Shown: in pieces, positions 1-7,279 of the stretch | Layout of the letters: each line of letters opens with the position of its first letter | How positions within the stretch are numbered: position 1 is the first letter of the stretch | DNA from: Bacillota bacterium | Lineage (GTDB): Bacteria > Bacillota > Clostridia > Christensenellales > Borkfalkiaceae | Reading direction: 5' to 3' | Assembly: GCA_003343805.1 (NCBI GenBank) | Contig: QAKM01000003.1 | Span: forward strand, 1 to 17,134 | Length of the DNA stretch: 17,134 nt | Translations under genes and position numbers: made by a program | Notes under the pieces: model-generated | Database searches by the model: none | What the model was told of the DNA's origin: nothing | The model's input: the letters and a program-made list of their open reading frames with translations, nothing else

Positions 1-48
1 GCCCAGCAGACGAGAATTCGTTTCTCCCCTGATAATTAGCTTTGACAT
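1..48 (-). CDS. Possible N-terminus of the next tail gene (partial)
   Basis: An ATG at 48-46 on the minus strand opens a frame of 16 codons (reading MSKLIIRGETNSRLLG) that runs off the left edge without a stop. It follows the baseplate spike gene in the same direction, where a further baseplate gene such as a gpW/gp25-like wedge would be expected. The start has only a weak purine-rich stretch upstream and too little protein is visible to assign a family. The call rests on position and an open frame only. Confidence 0.3.
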   Translation of the reverse strand, partial: MSKLIIRGETNSRLLG

Positions 49-134
49 AGAAATCAAACCCTACTCCCCACCTAGTGACGCCCCCCCCCAAAAGCAGCAG
101 CGCCCACTCTCACTATTGGCACTGCTCGGTAAAA
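49..134. other. Short intergenic gap with a 9-bp poly-C tract
   Basis: This 86-bp gap lies between the spike gene and the partial downstream gene. It contains nine consecutive C at 81-89 (a G tract on the transcribed minus-strand sense). No hairpin terminator or convincing promoter was seen, so the two genes are probably co-transcribed. Confidence 0.5.
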
Positions 135-974
135 CTAGTGTGAATGATGGTTGGAGTTACTGCCAGCCGCGATGATATCCCCGCTGGAATGAATACTGGC
201 CGCCTCCACATGCTTTTCACAGGTAAGATTGTCCCGCATGGTCGTATCGCCATTAAATGTCAGCCCGCCACCGCCTGTCATCTCCCCATGGGTCTTGGCT
301 GATAGGGACAAGGAGCTCTGGGTACTGCCGAAACTTGCCTCTCCACCTGAAGAAAACGTCATCTGGCCTTCGACAGTCTGGGTAAAGCTCCCTGAAATCT
401 TCTGCGTGTAGTCACCCTCCACAGCTTCCAGGACATTCCCTTTTACGGAGGCATACATATTCCCCTCGCAATGGACGACCATATCCCCACTTGGCAAGAT
501 TTCTATGGCCGACCCGGAATCCATCTGGGTCACGCGCAGATGGCCGGAACGACAGAATTGGATCAGCGCCCGGTTCTGGCAGAAAACGACATCCTCGTAG
601 TACGAAGGGGTCTGAACAGGAGGCTCATCAGGGGTGCGCTTGTGCTCAAACTGGCCGGCACCCTGGAATATCTCCGGCGGAAGGGTTGGAACGCCTCCAG
701 GGCTTGCGTGGGCCCCTCCAACGACGACCGGCCGGCGAGTATCTCCACCAATGAACTCTACCCACACCATATCCCCGACCCGAACAGGGCATAGCATCCC
801 TTCCCCTGCCCGTGAGCCCAACGGAAGGCTGAAGACAGCCCACGGCAAGTCCCTGACAGGAACACCGTCAAAGATATCATAGACGTTGACCTTGATACGG
901 CAGCGCTTCTCGGGATCATCGACGGAGACGACTTCCGCGATGAAGCGACCGGCATAGTGCTTATCGTGGCTCAA
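135..974 (-). CDS. Baseplate spike / assembly protein (gpV / T4 gp5-like, no lysozyme domain)
   Basis: The 279-aa protein begins with an OB-fold of the phage_base_V/gp5 type at about residues 8-92: a barrel-like pattern with VGDMVWVEFIGGD followed by RPVVVGG. After a linker, residues about 130-265 are short repetitive strands rich in G, S, T and N (EGNMYASVKGN, EGDYTQKISG, EGQMTFSSGG), the look of a trimeric beta-helix needle. It ends in NHHSH; C-terminal HxH motifs in P2 gpV-type tips hold an iron ion, and HSH here could do the same. No lysozyme domain sits between OB-fold and helix, unlike T4 gp5. The start is TTG at 974, with AAGGAG about nine bases upstream and no nearby ATG. It is the last complete gene of the tail operon, directly after the hub gene, as in many myophages. 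The product is expected to be the membrane-piercing tip. Confidence 0.85.
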   Translation of the reverse strand: MSHDKHYAGRFIAEVVSVDDPEKRCRIKVNVYDIFDGVPVRDLPWAVFSLPLGSRAGEGMLCPVRVGDMVWVEFIGGDTRRPVVVGGAHASPGGVPTLPPEIFQGAGQFEHKRTPDEPPVQTPSYYEDVVFCQNRALIQFCRSGHLRVTQMDSGSAIEILPSGDMVVHCEGNMYASVKGNVLEAVEGDYTQKISGSFTQTVEGQMTFSSGGEASFGSTQSSLSLSAKTHGEMTGGGGLTFNGDTTMRDNLTCEKHVEAASIHSSGDIIAAGSNSNHHSH

Positions 975-1028
975 GTGCTACAGCTCCTTTCACACGGCAG
1001 TAGTATTTCTGGCTTGAATACCAGTGCG

Positions 1029-1976
1029 CTACGGATTCGATAACGACCCTTTCCGGAACCCTTCGTCGATAGGATTCTCCGGGTCAGGGAGGTGCCATAC
1101 CAGCTTGGCAAGCTGCCCCGGCGTGATGCTCAAATTTCCTAGCGTCACAAAGTCGATAGCAGTCTGCTTCGTCACAGGCTTGTTCCCCAGTACGTAAGGA
1201 GCGGCGGCGCCAGTTATCATGGGTGGCGTGGATTTCGCGCCAGCCAGGAAAGGAATGGAGCTGGATGTCTTCACCCGGCCTAGGGTCTCATTCCAGCCAG
1301 TGAATGACCGGATCGCGCTCTCCTGAAGGTGCATCTGGGTAGATGGCCTGGTGTACTTGAGAATCGGGAAGCCAGAATCCATGGTAGCGTAATGAAAGGT
1401 CATAGCCGGATCCTGGGCAAGGAGCTCCGCAAACTTCCTGAGATGAAAGGTCCCCCGTGCGACCCACGCATGGGCCCCCTGCTCCTCCGCCAGCTGGCGC
1501 AACATCGTTGTTGGCCTTTCACCGGCGATGCAGTGATAGTTCTCGACCACGGCGAACTGACCGATGCTTCTCTTCAAACCACCGGCAAATGCCGCGGCAA
1601 TCTCCTGCACACCACGTTGAGTAAACACCCTGGTCCTGTCCGCGATCTTCTTCATATCGAAGATGGGTTTTGCCAGACAATTCAACCTGACCGTTCCATC
1701 TGGCATGGGACGGCTTGTCAGAACGACGAACGTCTCCTGACTACTCACGCCATCTTCCCGCCATGTATCTCCCAAGCTGATAGACAGCTCATCAAACTCC
1801 TGCAAACGGAGCTGGTTTTGAAGGTAGGAGCCATGATCCCTCAAAACCAGCATGAGCTTGGGACTATCCAGAGACAGCGCCTCGATGTACGTCCCTTCTT
1901 GCAGCAGGCCGGGGTCTATCTCTTTTCCTGAAGCCACATGGACGATCTTGGTGAAAATGCAAACATTGCTCTGCAT
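1029..1976 (-). CDS. Baseplate hub protein (gpD / T4 gp27-like)
   Basis: The 315-aa product lies immediately upstream of the gpV-like spike, the position of the hub that docks the spike trimer. The sequence shows alternating beta-rich stretches, a central EIAAAFAGGLKR segment followed by a helix with TTMLRQLAEEQGAHAWV, and a C-terminal part with ITPGQLAKLVWHLP. The central element (a helix ending in E-x-G followed by a beta strand) resembles late-control-D/gp27 hubs, where a 'LAE..G..~~~~~g' pattern is common. The ATG at 1976 follows the previous stop by one base (TGACATG) and has GGGGG just upstream; a longer TTG start at 2000 is possible but less likely. Identification is mostly by context plus weak sequence pattern. 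Confidence 0.6.
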   Translation of the reverse strand: MQSNVCIFTKIVHVASGKEIDPGLLQEGTYIEALSLDSPKLMLVLRDHGSYLQNQLRLQEFDELSISLGDTWREDGVSSQETFVVLTSRPMPDGTVRLNCLAKPIFDMKKIADRTRVFTQRGVQEIAAAFAGGLKRSIGQFAVVENYHCIAGERPTTMLRQLAEEQGAHAWVARGTFHLRKFAELLAQDPAMTFHYATMDSGFPILKYTRPSTQMHLQESAIRSFTGWNETLGRVKTSSSIPFLAGAKSTPPMITGAAAPYVLGNKPVTKQTAIDFVTLGNLSITPGQLAKLVWHLPDPENPIDEGFRKGSLSNP

Positions 1977-1977
1977 G

Positions 1978-2682
1978 TCAGGCCCCCAGCATCTCCGCAA
2001 CGCCCCCCACGGTCACGTAATCCTGGATTTGAGTTGTGACACCGTACAAGGCCTGCGTCGTGACCTCTACCATGGTACGAGCCCCCCAAAGACGCTTCCC
2101 ATCATCAGCCATAGGCTCTGACGACGTGAGCACTTCCCGGGGAGCGCTTATGGAGGCTCTGACTTCTACCCTCTCACCGTCCAAAACATACGGCACGACG
2201 AACCGACTGTGCTTTCTGTACAAGGGAGCAATATATCCGAACCAGGCCAAGGTCATGCGGTCAAGCGTAGCCCTGTCCCATCCCAACATGAGGATAGAGT
2301 ACGTCAGGGCCACGGGAATGGTGGTGAGCCTCATGGCCTTATCCATCCCCCAGACACGCTCCTCATTTACGAACCGGACAGCCTCAGAAAGTACGACCGG
2401 TTGGTTGGGATCCGCTGCTACGCCTTGCTCTCGGTAATAAGCAATCAGTGGCAGATCTGGCTTCGGCTTCCCTGGTTCATTCTCTCGACCAGCGACCCTG
2501 CGCAGCACCTTCTGGATGTCATCATTTTGCACGAAGTAGATTTTTTCTCTGACCGGGCGTGCCAGGAATCGGCGAAAGGCCTGGGGGCCAGCGTCAGCAA
2601 GCCCTTCATAGGCCCCGGCAATCACCCCACCCAAAGCAAAATCCACAGCCTGCAAATCTGTGAGGTCTTCACCATTAGCCAT
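1978..2682 (-). CDS. Tail/baseplate-operon protein of unknown function
   Basis: This 234-aa protein is not recognised. It has no signal peptide; one moderately hydrophobic stretch (LTTIPVALTYSILMLGWD, about 117-134) is probably buried rather than membrane-spanning. The second half alternates strands (SRFVVPYVLDGERVEVRASIS, then ARTMVEVTTQALYGV), fitting a compact alpha/beta structural protein. Its ATG overlaps the stop of the preceding gene by one base (TAATG), and the hub gene begins one base after its own stop, so the three are translationally coupled. The context suggests a baseplate or tail-completion component made in stoichiometry with the hub. Confidence 0.7.
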   Translation of the reverse strand: MANGEDLTDLQAVDFALGGVIAGAYEGLADAGPQAFRRFLARPVREKIYFVQNDDIQKVLRRVAGRENEPGKPKPDLPLIAYYREQGVAADPNQPVVLSEAVRFVNEERVWGMDKAMRLTTIPVALTYSILMLGWDRATLDRMTLAWFGYIAPLYRKHSRFVVPYVLDGERVEVRASISAPREVLTSSEPMADDGKRLWGARTMVEVTTQALYGVTTQIQDYVTVGGVAEMLGA

Positions 2683-3251
2683 TATAGCACTCCTATCTGC
2701 TGCGCCTGACTATCTGCGTTACTGTCTTCAGCTCCAAGGCTATCTTCCAGGCTCGGGATCTCTCCTGAAGCAGGTAACGGATAGCACTTGTGGACCATGC
2801 CCGCTCCCAAGGTCCTGCCCATCGGGATGTTCTCCGCTATGTATACAGTGCGCTCGACGGTCTCCTGAGAGGCCATATCCAGGTATTCCAGCCATTGGAC
2901 CAACGAAAAGGTGCGGAGGCCCGGCACAGACAGCAGTAGGAGCATGGCCTCTTCATCGCTATGGAAACTTTCGTACAGCCCGGAATCGACAGCGCCAAAG
3001 GCCCATTCCCCATCGGGAACGAGCATTGCCCTGGCCTTGATAGGGGCTCCGTATCGTTGGGCCCTTTCATCCCGATCAAGAAGCGTCACAGTAGGGCTAT
3101 CCACGGCAATGATTTCATTCTGCTCCGAAGGCTGAGCCGGAAAGATGAGACAATCAAATGCCTCAGGATGGCTCTGGAGCATCACAGAAAACGTATGGCT
3201 CAAAGCGGCAGCCGTTGCTTGGTAGCTGCGGGGAATGCGGGCATCGCTCAC
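2682..3251 (-). CDS. Tail/baseplate-operon protein of unknown function
   Basis: The 189-aa product is unrecognised. It looks like a soluble alpha/beta protein with an acidic C-terminal tail (PSLEDSLGAEDSNADSQAQQ) that is probably disordered. The start is a GTG at 3251 that overlaps the TGA of the preceding gene by four bases (GTGA), with a strong AAGGAGAGG Shine-Dalgarno just upstream. Its stop overlaps the next ATG by one base. Coupling on both sides and its place between the SWIM-motif protein and the hub suggest a virion or assembly role. Nothing in the sequence points to an enzyme. Confidence 0.7.
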   Translation of the reverse strand: MSDARIPRSYQATAAALSHTFSVMLQSHPEAFDCLIFPAQPSEQNEIIAVDSPTVTLLDRDERAQRYGAPIKARAMLVPDGEWAFGAVDSGLYESFHSDEEAMLLLLSVPGLRTFSLVQWLEYLDMASQETVERTVYIAENIPMGRTLGAGMVHKCYPLPASGEIPSLEDSLGAEDSNADSQAQQIGVL

Positions 3252-4288
3252 AACTTCCTCTCCTTGATAATGGCGTCGATTTGCTCACGGGTGACACCGA
3301 AATTCTTTGCTACCCCACCTAGCATGGCATCAGGGGACAGATTCGCCGCTTTGGCAGCCTTCAGGATCGTTTCCACCGCAGCCACAAGCGCCTTGTTCTC
3401 TACCAGCGTCTTTTTACCGCTCCCTCGTGGCTTCAGCTCTCTTTTCAGCTTCTCCGACTCCTTCCGGTGCTCTTCCAGGGCGGCCCGAGCCTCCTTCAAG
3501 GTCTTACGATCCATGACGGCCCTGAGATTCGCGTTGGAGAGCGTGCTCTTACGGACAGCACTCTTGAAGCCTGGTCGCCCACGTTCTTTTTCCAATTCGC
3601 GGGCCAAGACCATGAGAACTCGATTTTTCTTGAGTTCCTGGAGCACACGCAGGACGTGCTTGCAGCAACATCCTGTCAGGCGCGGGTTACGGATTTTGGG
3701 GAAATCTCGTTCCAGGGGCTCAATCGCATAGCCTCCCAATGTCGCCAGATACCGATACCAATATTGATGGCGCCCACAGGGGCATTCAAACGACAGGCGC
3801 CCACTGACAAGGGCTTTCGCCGCCTGAAAGGATGGCGTCGTAGCCATGACCGCCTCTGTCCACCCCTCAAGGCGGATTTGGACGCGATAGTATCGCTGCG
3901 TATTCCCGCTGACTTGGAAAAAGAGCAGGCCACCCTTGCGCTGATAGAACGTCGCGCTGCGCACTTCTTTGGCACGCTGCTTATCAACAGAGAGGGAGGC
4001 CCGAATCAGGGACGTGTACGGAACGCCCTGGATGGAGCTCTTGAACCTTTTCCCCTTGCTTTTCCTGGCCTCAAGAAAGGCGCGGAGCTCTTCAGGGGAA
4101 TAGCTGACGGTCTTTCCGTTGCGCCCATAGGCCAGGACGAGATCCTGATCTCCAGAAGCATAGCGCTCCAGCAGTTCTGGCGTCAGAAGACCAACGGCAT
4201 CATCACGCCTGATACTAGCCTCTTTCTTGAGCTGCTGAGAGAGTTTTTCAAACTCCTGGAAGGCTTCCCTGAGGTCATGCTTTTTCAT
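3248..4288 (-). CDS. SWIM-type zinc-motif protein in the tail operon
   Basis: The 346-aa protein has a helical, charged N-terminus (1-80), a central beta-rich part (85-165) with RYYRVQIRLEGW, then a cysteine cluster: C169-P-C171, H174, and C207-C208-C209-K-H211. This fits the SWIM pattern CxC-x(n)-CxH with n=37, longer than the usual spacing. Between the halves lies FPKIRNPRLTG. The remainder (215-346) is strongly helical and basic, with a probable coiled coil near 265-295 (EARAALEEHRKESEKLKREL) and a short C-terminal helical domain. SWIM motifs bind zinc and mediate DNA or protein contacts. Its ATG overlaps the preceding stop by four bases (ATGA). It sits mid-operon between gp53-like and baseplate genes, so it may be a structural or assembly factor; the function is inferred only from motif and place. 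Confidence 0.7.
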   Translation of the reverse strand: MKKHDLREAFQEFEKLSQQLKKEASIRRDDAVGLLTPELLERYASGDQDLVLAYGRNGKTVSYSPEELRAFLEARKSKGKRFKSSIQGVPYTSLIRASLSVDKQRAKEVRSATFYQRKGGLLFFQVSGNTQRYYRVQIRLEGWTEAVMATTPSFQAAKALVSGRLSFECPCGRHQYWYRYLATLGGYAIEPLERDFPKIRNPRLTGCCCKHVLRVLQELKKNRVLMVLARELEKERGRPGFKSAVRKSTLSNANLRAVMDRKTLKEARAALEEHRKESEKLKRELKPRGSGKKTLVENKALVAAVETILKAAKAANLSPDAMLGGVAKNFGVTREQIDAIIKERKL

Positions 4289-4629
4289 GCGCGCATCCCA
4301 CGGGCTTCATAGCTGCGGATACGCTCACGCAGCCACGACGTTTTGGGTAGCCAGATCGTCTGGCCGGCCTGCAACCGTTCACGAGGATCGTCCAGCGCCG
4401 CCGCCATCATCACGACCCACTTCAAGGTGTCCAGACCATAGACCTTGTAGGCTATGAGCTCCGGGAAAAGACAGTCTGCTGGCTGGATGACATAGGAGCC
4501 CCAGTCAGAGCTGCGTTTCGTTCTGTCCGTCTGGGCGGCCCGGATCTCTCTGTAGAGCTCGGCCCGGAGCAGCGGATCAGGGATATTAAGAGGGGACAAC
4601 CGAGAACCAGAGGAAAAAATATCAAACAC
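4285..4629 (-). CDS. LysM-like / T4 gp53-like baseplate wedge protein
   Basis: The C-terminal half carries the pattern of gp53-like and LysM-type baseplate proteins: PELIAYKVYGLDTLKWVVMM, then LDDPRERLQAGQTIWLP, i.e. 'iAykvYG...lW.v......dp...l.~G..i.iP'. In T4, gp53 helps lock wedges around the hub; P2 gpX is a comparable LysM-like tail protein. A GTG start at 4629 is preferred because GGAGGG lies five bases upstream and it overlaps the previous gene by 8 bp (114 aa); an upstream GTG at 4650 would add seven residues. The stop overlaps the next ATG by four bases. It supports the view that this operon builds a contractile-tail baseplate. Confidence 0.6.
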   Translation of the reverse strand: MFDIFSSGSRLSPLNIPDPLLRAELYREIRAAQTDRTKRSSDWGSYVIQPADCLFPELIAYKVYGLDTLKWVVMMAAALDDPRERLQAGQTIWLPKTSWLRERIRSYEARGMRA

Positions 4630-5287
4630 AGCCGCCCTCCAAAGCCTCACGCTTCATCTCGTAGCGCATGGCGCGGGTGCGGTCGTCGCCACAAGTAATA
4701 GCATTGATGGTCCGCATGACCGCCAGAGCATCATCGTTGCGCTTCCGTGCCGAACACCGTGCCATCACGCGCAGCCACCGCTCGGAAAGGGGCTCTTCCA
4801 TAACCGCCCCAGCCACGCACATCAGCAAGGCCTTGTGACCAGAGTTGAACTTGCGCCAGTCCACACGGTACACGAGCCGGCCCTTCTCATCGGTTCCGGC
4901 ATCGATGAGCCCAAGCTCTCCGCTTAAGCGAATGGCATACCGTTCCATCCCCTCGCCGAGGATTATTCCTCCGCGAGCTTCCAGGGCAAAATACCAGTCC
5001 AACGCCCGTTGCAGGTTGGTCCGCCCATCCTCGGCAGGAGCGTCAAAGTTGAAAGAGGTAGCCAAGCTGGAAAACGAAGCCGTACGATCCTCGACCATGA
5101 CGACCCAGCCGCCCTTAACCTTGGCTTCGATATCCCGTTCCATGACCTCGATCCAGTCTTCTGGATTTCCTTTGATGTCGCGCAGTTCAACGACGATCAA
5201 ATGCTGTCCATCCCAGACTGCCATTGCCTGGACCTTGCTAGTACCCTCAAGAGCTATCGCCAGTATTCGTTTCCGTGACTCGTCCAT
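4622..5287 (-). CDS. First gene of the tail operon, function unknown
   Basis: The 221-aa product is not recognised. The N-terminus is strand-rich (RILAIALEGTSKVQAMAVWD, then HLIVVELRDI, later GGWVVMVEDRTASF), a pattern that could be an alpha/beta nucleotidyl or RNase H-like core, but a clear catalytic set of acids cannot be assigned. The second half is helical (FNSGHKALLMCVAGAVMEEPL) with a basic tail. The ATG at 5287 has AGGTGGG about seven bases upstream. It is the promoter-proximal gene of a seven-gene coupled operon running to 135, divergent from the secreted-protein gene. Its position argues for a tail assembly role; any enzymatic role is speculation. Confidence 0.7.
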   Translation of the reverse strand: MDESRKRILAIALEGTSKVQAMAVWDGQHLIVVELRDIKGNPEDWIEVMERDIEAKVKGGWVVMVEDRTASFSSLATSFNFDAPAEDGRTNLQRALDWYFALEARGGIILGEGMERYAIRLSGELGLIDAGTDEKGRLVYRVDWRKFNSGHKALLMCVAGAVMEEPLSERWLRVMARCSARKRNDDALAVMRTINAITCGDDRTRAMRYEMKREALEGGCV

Positions 5288-5405
5288 AAGTTATCCCACC
5301 TAGGCCGATATCATGGCAGATTTACCACCTCTTGCGCAGCACAAATGGACTAGATATGGCAGATGTAGGGAAAACAGGTTATTCAGTTTTCAAGGGGGTA
5401 ACAGT
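5288..5405. promoter_or_regulatory. Divergent intergenic region between tail operon and secreted-protein gene
   Basis: This 118-bp gap must hold promoters for a leftward operon (start 5287) and a rightward gene (start 5406). No strong sigma70 hexamer pair was seen on either strand. A 9-bp direct repeat ATGGCAGAT occurs at 5313-5321 and 5356-5364, each followed by a T-rich or TA-containing context, and might be an activator site. A good Shine-Dalgarno (AGGGGG, about 5393-5399) serves the rightward gene. Confidence 0.4.
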
Positions 5406-6542
5406 ATGAAACATGTCCTGGTAGCTTTTCTGGTGATGTGCACAAGCCTTCTGTGTGTGAGCACTGTCCAAGCATTGACTGAACAGGAGTATCAAGCGCT
5501 GCTAGAAATCCCGTATTTCCAGCAGGCTGACAAAGACCTTTCCTCGATTTGGAAGGAGGTCTATGCCGAATTGCATGGAGCCTACAAAAAACAGATATTG
5601 GCAGATCAGCGCCAGTGGCTGAAAAAGGGACGTGAAGAAAACGCGAAATTTTTGATGGGAAAGAAGAATCTTGGGATCGCAGAGGCCTATACCGTCGCGA
5701 CCTACCTACGGATCGGCGAGCTTTCCGTCATTCAGTACAACAATGGCTCAGGCAGCGGCTATCCACGGCCAGACGATTACTATGCGGACCAGATGTATGA
5801 GAAAGCTATGGATGTTATCCAGAAGCTTGGAGGAAAAAAATCTACAGGGGAAGAAGAAACAATCGCGGCTGACTGGAACTCTTTATATATAACCTATTTG
5901 ACTTGGCGTGGCGCTCCGTACGCCTTGCAAATCACGGTTAAGCAGTTTTTAGCATGGGCAAAAATGAAAGGCATGTCATGCCAATGGGGAAGCGTTGATA
6001 ACCGTGTCGCGATACTGAATATTACAGCTATTGATAAAGTAAAAAATGTTGAAGAATTTTATCGTATTGTTTTTGAGACAGCCCCCAATATAAATCGTGC
6101 TGTCGTGACACGGTGCCTACAAGATGACTTTGAGTTTACGGGGCAATATAAGGATAACATATTTTTGCGTACCTTTATCGCCGCCGAGTCTGAACGTAAT
6201 AAAATTCCGGCGCATCTGCTTGAAAGTACACAGACTCCAGCGCCCCAAAAGCCAGTCACGACGACCCAGGTTTGTGGTCGCGTAGTCAAAGTAACTGGAC
6301 TACCTGCTCCCCTATCAAGAATCACCATGGTTGATTTCGACGGGAATCCAATCGGAACCTTCTATATCAATGAGGATTTTGTCCCTGCCCAAGGCTATAC
6401 GGAATGCTCAGCCATTGCCAAGCCTGGTGCCTTCATCTGTGCTGACGTTGTTGAAGTCACTCCCAATGATATTGGCTGTCAGGCCTTGGGAGTAACGGAA
6501 GATAGCCTGCGCTGGATCGGGAACTGCGCCATGCCCAACTGA
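5406..6542 (+). CDS. Secreted LprI/DUF1311-like protein, probable lysogenic-conversion moron
   Basis: The only complete rightward gene in the window; 378 aa. Residues 1-23 form a signal peptide (MKHVLVAFLVMCTSLLCVST, then VQA at the likely cleavage site), so the protein should be exported. Residues about 24-90 resemble the LprI N-terminal/DUF1311 pattern: a Q-rich helix with DLSSIWKEVYAEL and a Q-RQWLKKGREE motif. The middle is AT-rich and unassigned; the C-terminal 85 residues have four cysteines and beta-strand character. The ATG at 5406 has AGGGGG upstream; the open frame extends further upstream but without a better start. A strong terminator follows at once. Opposite orientation, own terminator and lower GC than its neighbours fit a moron expressed from the prophage. 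Related LprI proteins include lysozyme inhibitors; that role here is only a possibility. Confidence 0.75.
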   Translation: MKHVLVAFLVMCTSLLCVSTVQALTEQEYQALLEIPYFQQADKDLSSIWKEVYAELHGAYKKQILADQRQWLKKGREENAKFLMGKKNLGIAEAYTVATYLRIGELSVIQYNNGSGSGYPRPDDYYADQMYEKAMDVIQKLGGKKSTGEEETIAADWNSLYITYLTWRGAPYALQITVKQFLAWAKMKGMSCQWGSVDNRVAILNITAIDKVKNVEEFYRIVFETAPNINRAVVTRCLQDDFEFTGQYKDNIFLRTFIAAESERNKIPAHLLESTQTPAPQKPVTTTQVCGRVVKVTGLPAPLSRITMVDFDGNPIGTFYINEDFVPAQGYTECSAIAKPGAFICADVVEVTPNDIGCQALGVTEDSLRWIGNCAMPN

Positions 6543-6551
6543 TAAAATCAA

Positions 6552-6588
6552 AAGCCCCACCTTTCATGCTGAGGTGGGGCTTGTTTTT
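6552..6588 (+). terminator. Intrinsic terminator, probably bidirectional
   Basis: A perfect 11-bp stem AAGCCCCACCT (6552-6562) and AGGTGGGGCTT (6572-6582) with a 9-nt loop is followed by G-TTTTT. It lies ten bases after the stop of the secreted-protein gene. On the minus strand the same stem follows the hicB stop and is followed by TTTTGATTTT, so it can end transcripts arriving from both sides. Confidence 0.9.
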
Positions 6589-7006
6589 AGGTATACGCCT
6601 GCGCTGCCGCTGCAAGAAAGCGGCTACGCGTCATGCCATGGGCCTTAGCCTTCAAATCAATCATATCCAGAGTGTGTCTGGGGAAGGTTGCGGAAATCTT
6701 AACAGGCCTCATATCTGCTTCCGGTGCTGGCACCATTTGGAAAATGATTTCTTGCACCGGAACTTCAAAGCCAAGCTCCTTCAGCATCCCTTTTATCCTG
6801 CTCTTGGCTTCGCCCAAAGAGCAAGGTGCAGGAAGTTCCTTACGAGTTTCGCTGTATTCCTTGGATACAATGTTGAGCACATCCATCGACATATTCATGC
6901 AATCAACAAGATCCTTTCCCTGGGAGGCTATTTCCTGGAAGTCAGGAGACAGTATGGCAAACCCTTCTTCTGGAACAGGAATGAAAGCCATATGGTAATA
7001 TCGCAT
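6587..7006 (-). CDS. hicB: HicB-family antitoxin
   Basis: The 139-aa protein has the two-part HicB layout. Residues 1-75 match the partial RNase H-like HicB fold (beta hairpin YYHMAFIPVPEEGFAILSPD, then a helix). Residues about 98-139 form a ribbon-helix-helix DNA-binding domain: VKISATFPRHTLDMIDLKAK followed by GMTRSRFLAAAAQAY. HicB neutralises the HicA mRNA interferase and represses its own operon. The gene follows hicA by 49 bp in the same direction, with a strong AAGGAGGG Shine-Dalgarno before the ATG at 7006. Its stop is immediately followed by the bidirectional terminator. In a prophage this pair may stabilise the element or act against superinfecting phage. Confidence 0.88.
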   Translation of the reverse strand: MRYYHMAFIPVPEEGFAILSPDFQEIASQGKDLVDCMNMSMDVLNIVSKEYSETRKELPAPCSLGEAKSRIKGMLKELGFEVPVQEIIFQMVPAPEADMRPVKISATFPRHTLDMIDLKAKAHGMTRSRFLAAAAQAYT

Positions 7007-7023
7007 ACACCCTCCTTGTGTGT

Positions 7024-7050
7024 GGGGAGGAGAAAGCGGCTCCCCTCCCC
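7024..7050 (-). promoter_or_regulatory. Hairpin between hicA and hicB
   Basis: GGGGAGG (7024-7030) and CCTCCCC (7044-7050) form a 7-bp GC-rich stem with a 13-nt loop in the 49-nt spacer, ending 17 bases before the hicB start. No T-tract follows. It might tune transcription or relative translation of toxin and antitoxin, or protect the mRNA end. Confidence 0.45.
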
Positions 7051-7055
7051 AGCGA

Positions 7056-7229
7056 CTACTTCAAGCCCGCGTCCTTGAGGATTTTCTTCGCGGTGATTTC
7101 ATTGATTTCGTTGTGCCTGGGCACCGTCGTTATCATGATATCTCCCTTGTAAACCCTCGTATGTTCGCCGCCCTCCTTAAAAAGAAGTCCGGCCGCTTTG
7201 AGCTTGCGCAGAAGGTCTTTCCGTTTCAT
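7056..7229 (-). CDS. hicA: HicA-family mRNA interferase toxin
   Basis: The 57-aa product is the typical HicA size and fold (dsRBD-like alpha-beta-beta-beta-alpha): MKRKDLLRKLKAAGLLFKEG, then GEHTRVYKGDIMITTVPRH and a C-terminal helix ITAKKILKDAGL. H23 in the G-E-H-T-R motif corresponds to the catalytic histidine of the family. The ATG at 7229 is chosen because AGGAGGG lies just upstream and a canonical promoter lies immediately before that; the longer frame to 7271 would run through the promoter. It precedes hicB. HicA cleaves mRNA or tmRNA in translating cells when free of HicB. Confidence 0.9.
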   Translation of the reverse strand: MKRKDLLRKLKAAGLLFKEGGEHTRVYKGDIMITTVPRHNEINEITAKKILKDAGLK

Positions 7230-7250
7230 GCGGTGCCCTCCTGTAAGAAA

Positions 7251-7279
7251 ATAGTATATATTTTTATCCATACAGTCAA
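7251..7279 (-). promoter_or_regulatory. hicAB promoter
   Basis: On the minus strand TTGACT (7279-7274) is followed by exactly 17 bases and TACTAT (7256-7251), close to sigma70 consensus. The predicted start near 7244 leaves a 15-nt leader containing the AGGAGGG Shine-Dalgarno of hicA. The spacer holds most of one copy of the 18-bp repeat described separately. Confidence 0.8.

Noticed and set aside
5313..5405. Upstream extension of the secreted-protein frame
   Set aside because: The extension would bury the signal peptide; ATG at 5406 has a good Shine-Dalgarno and starts the signal peptide directly.
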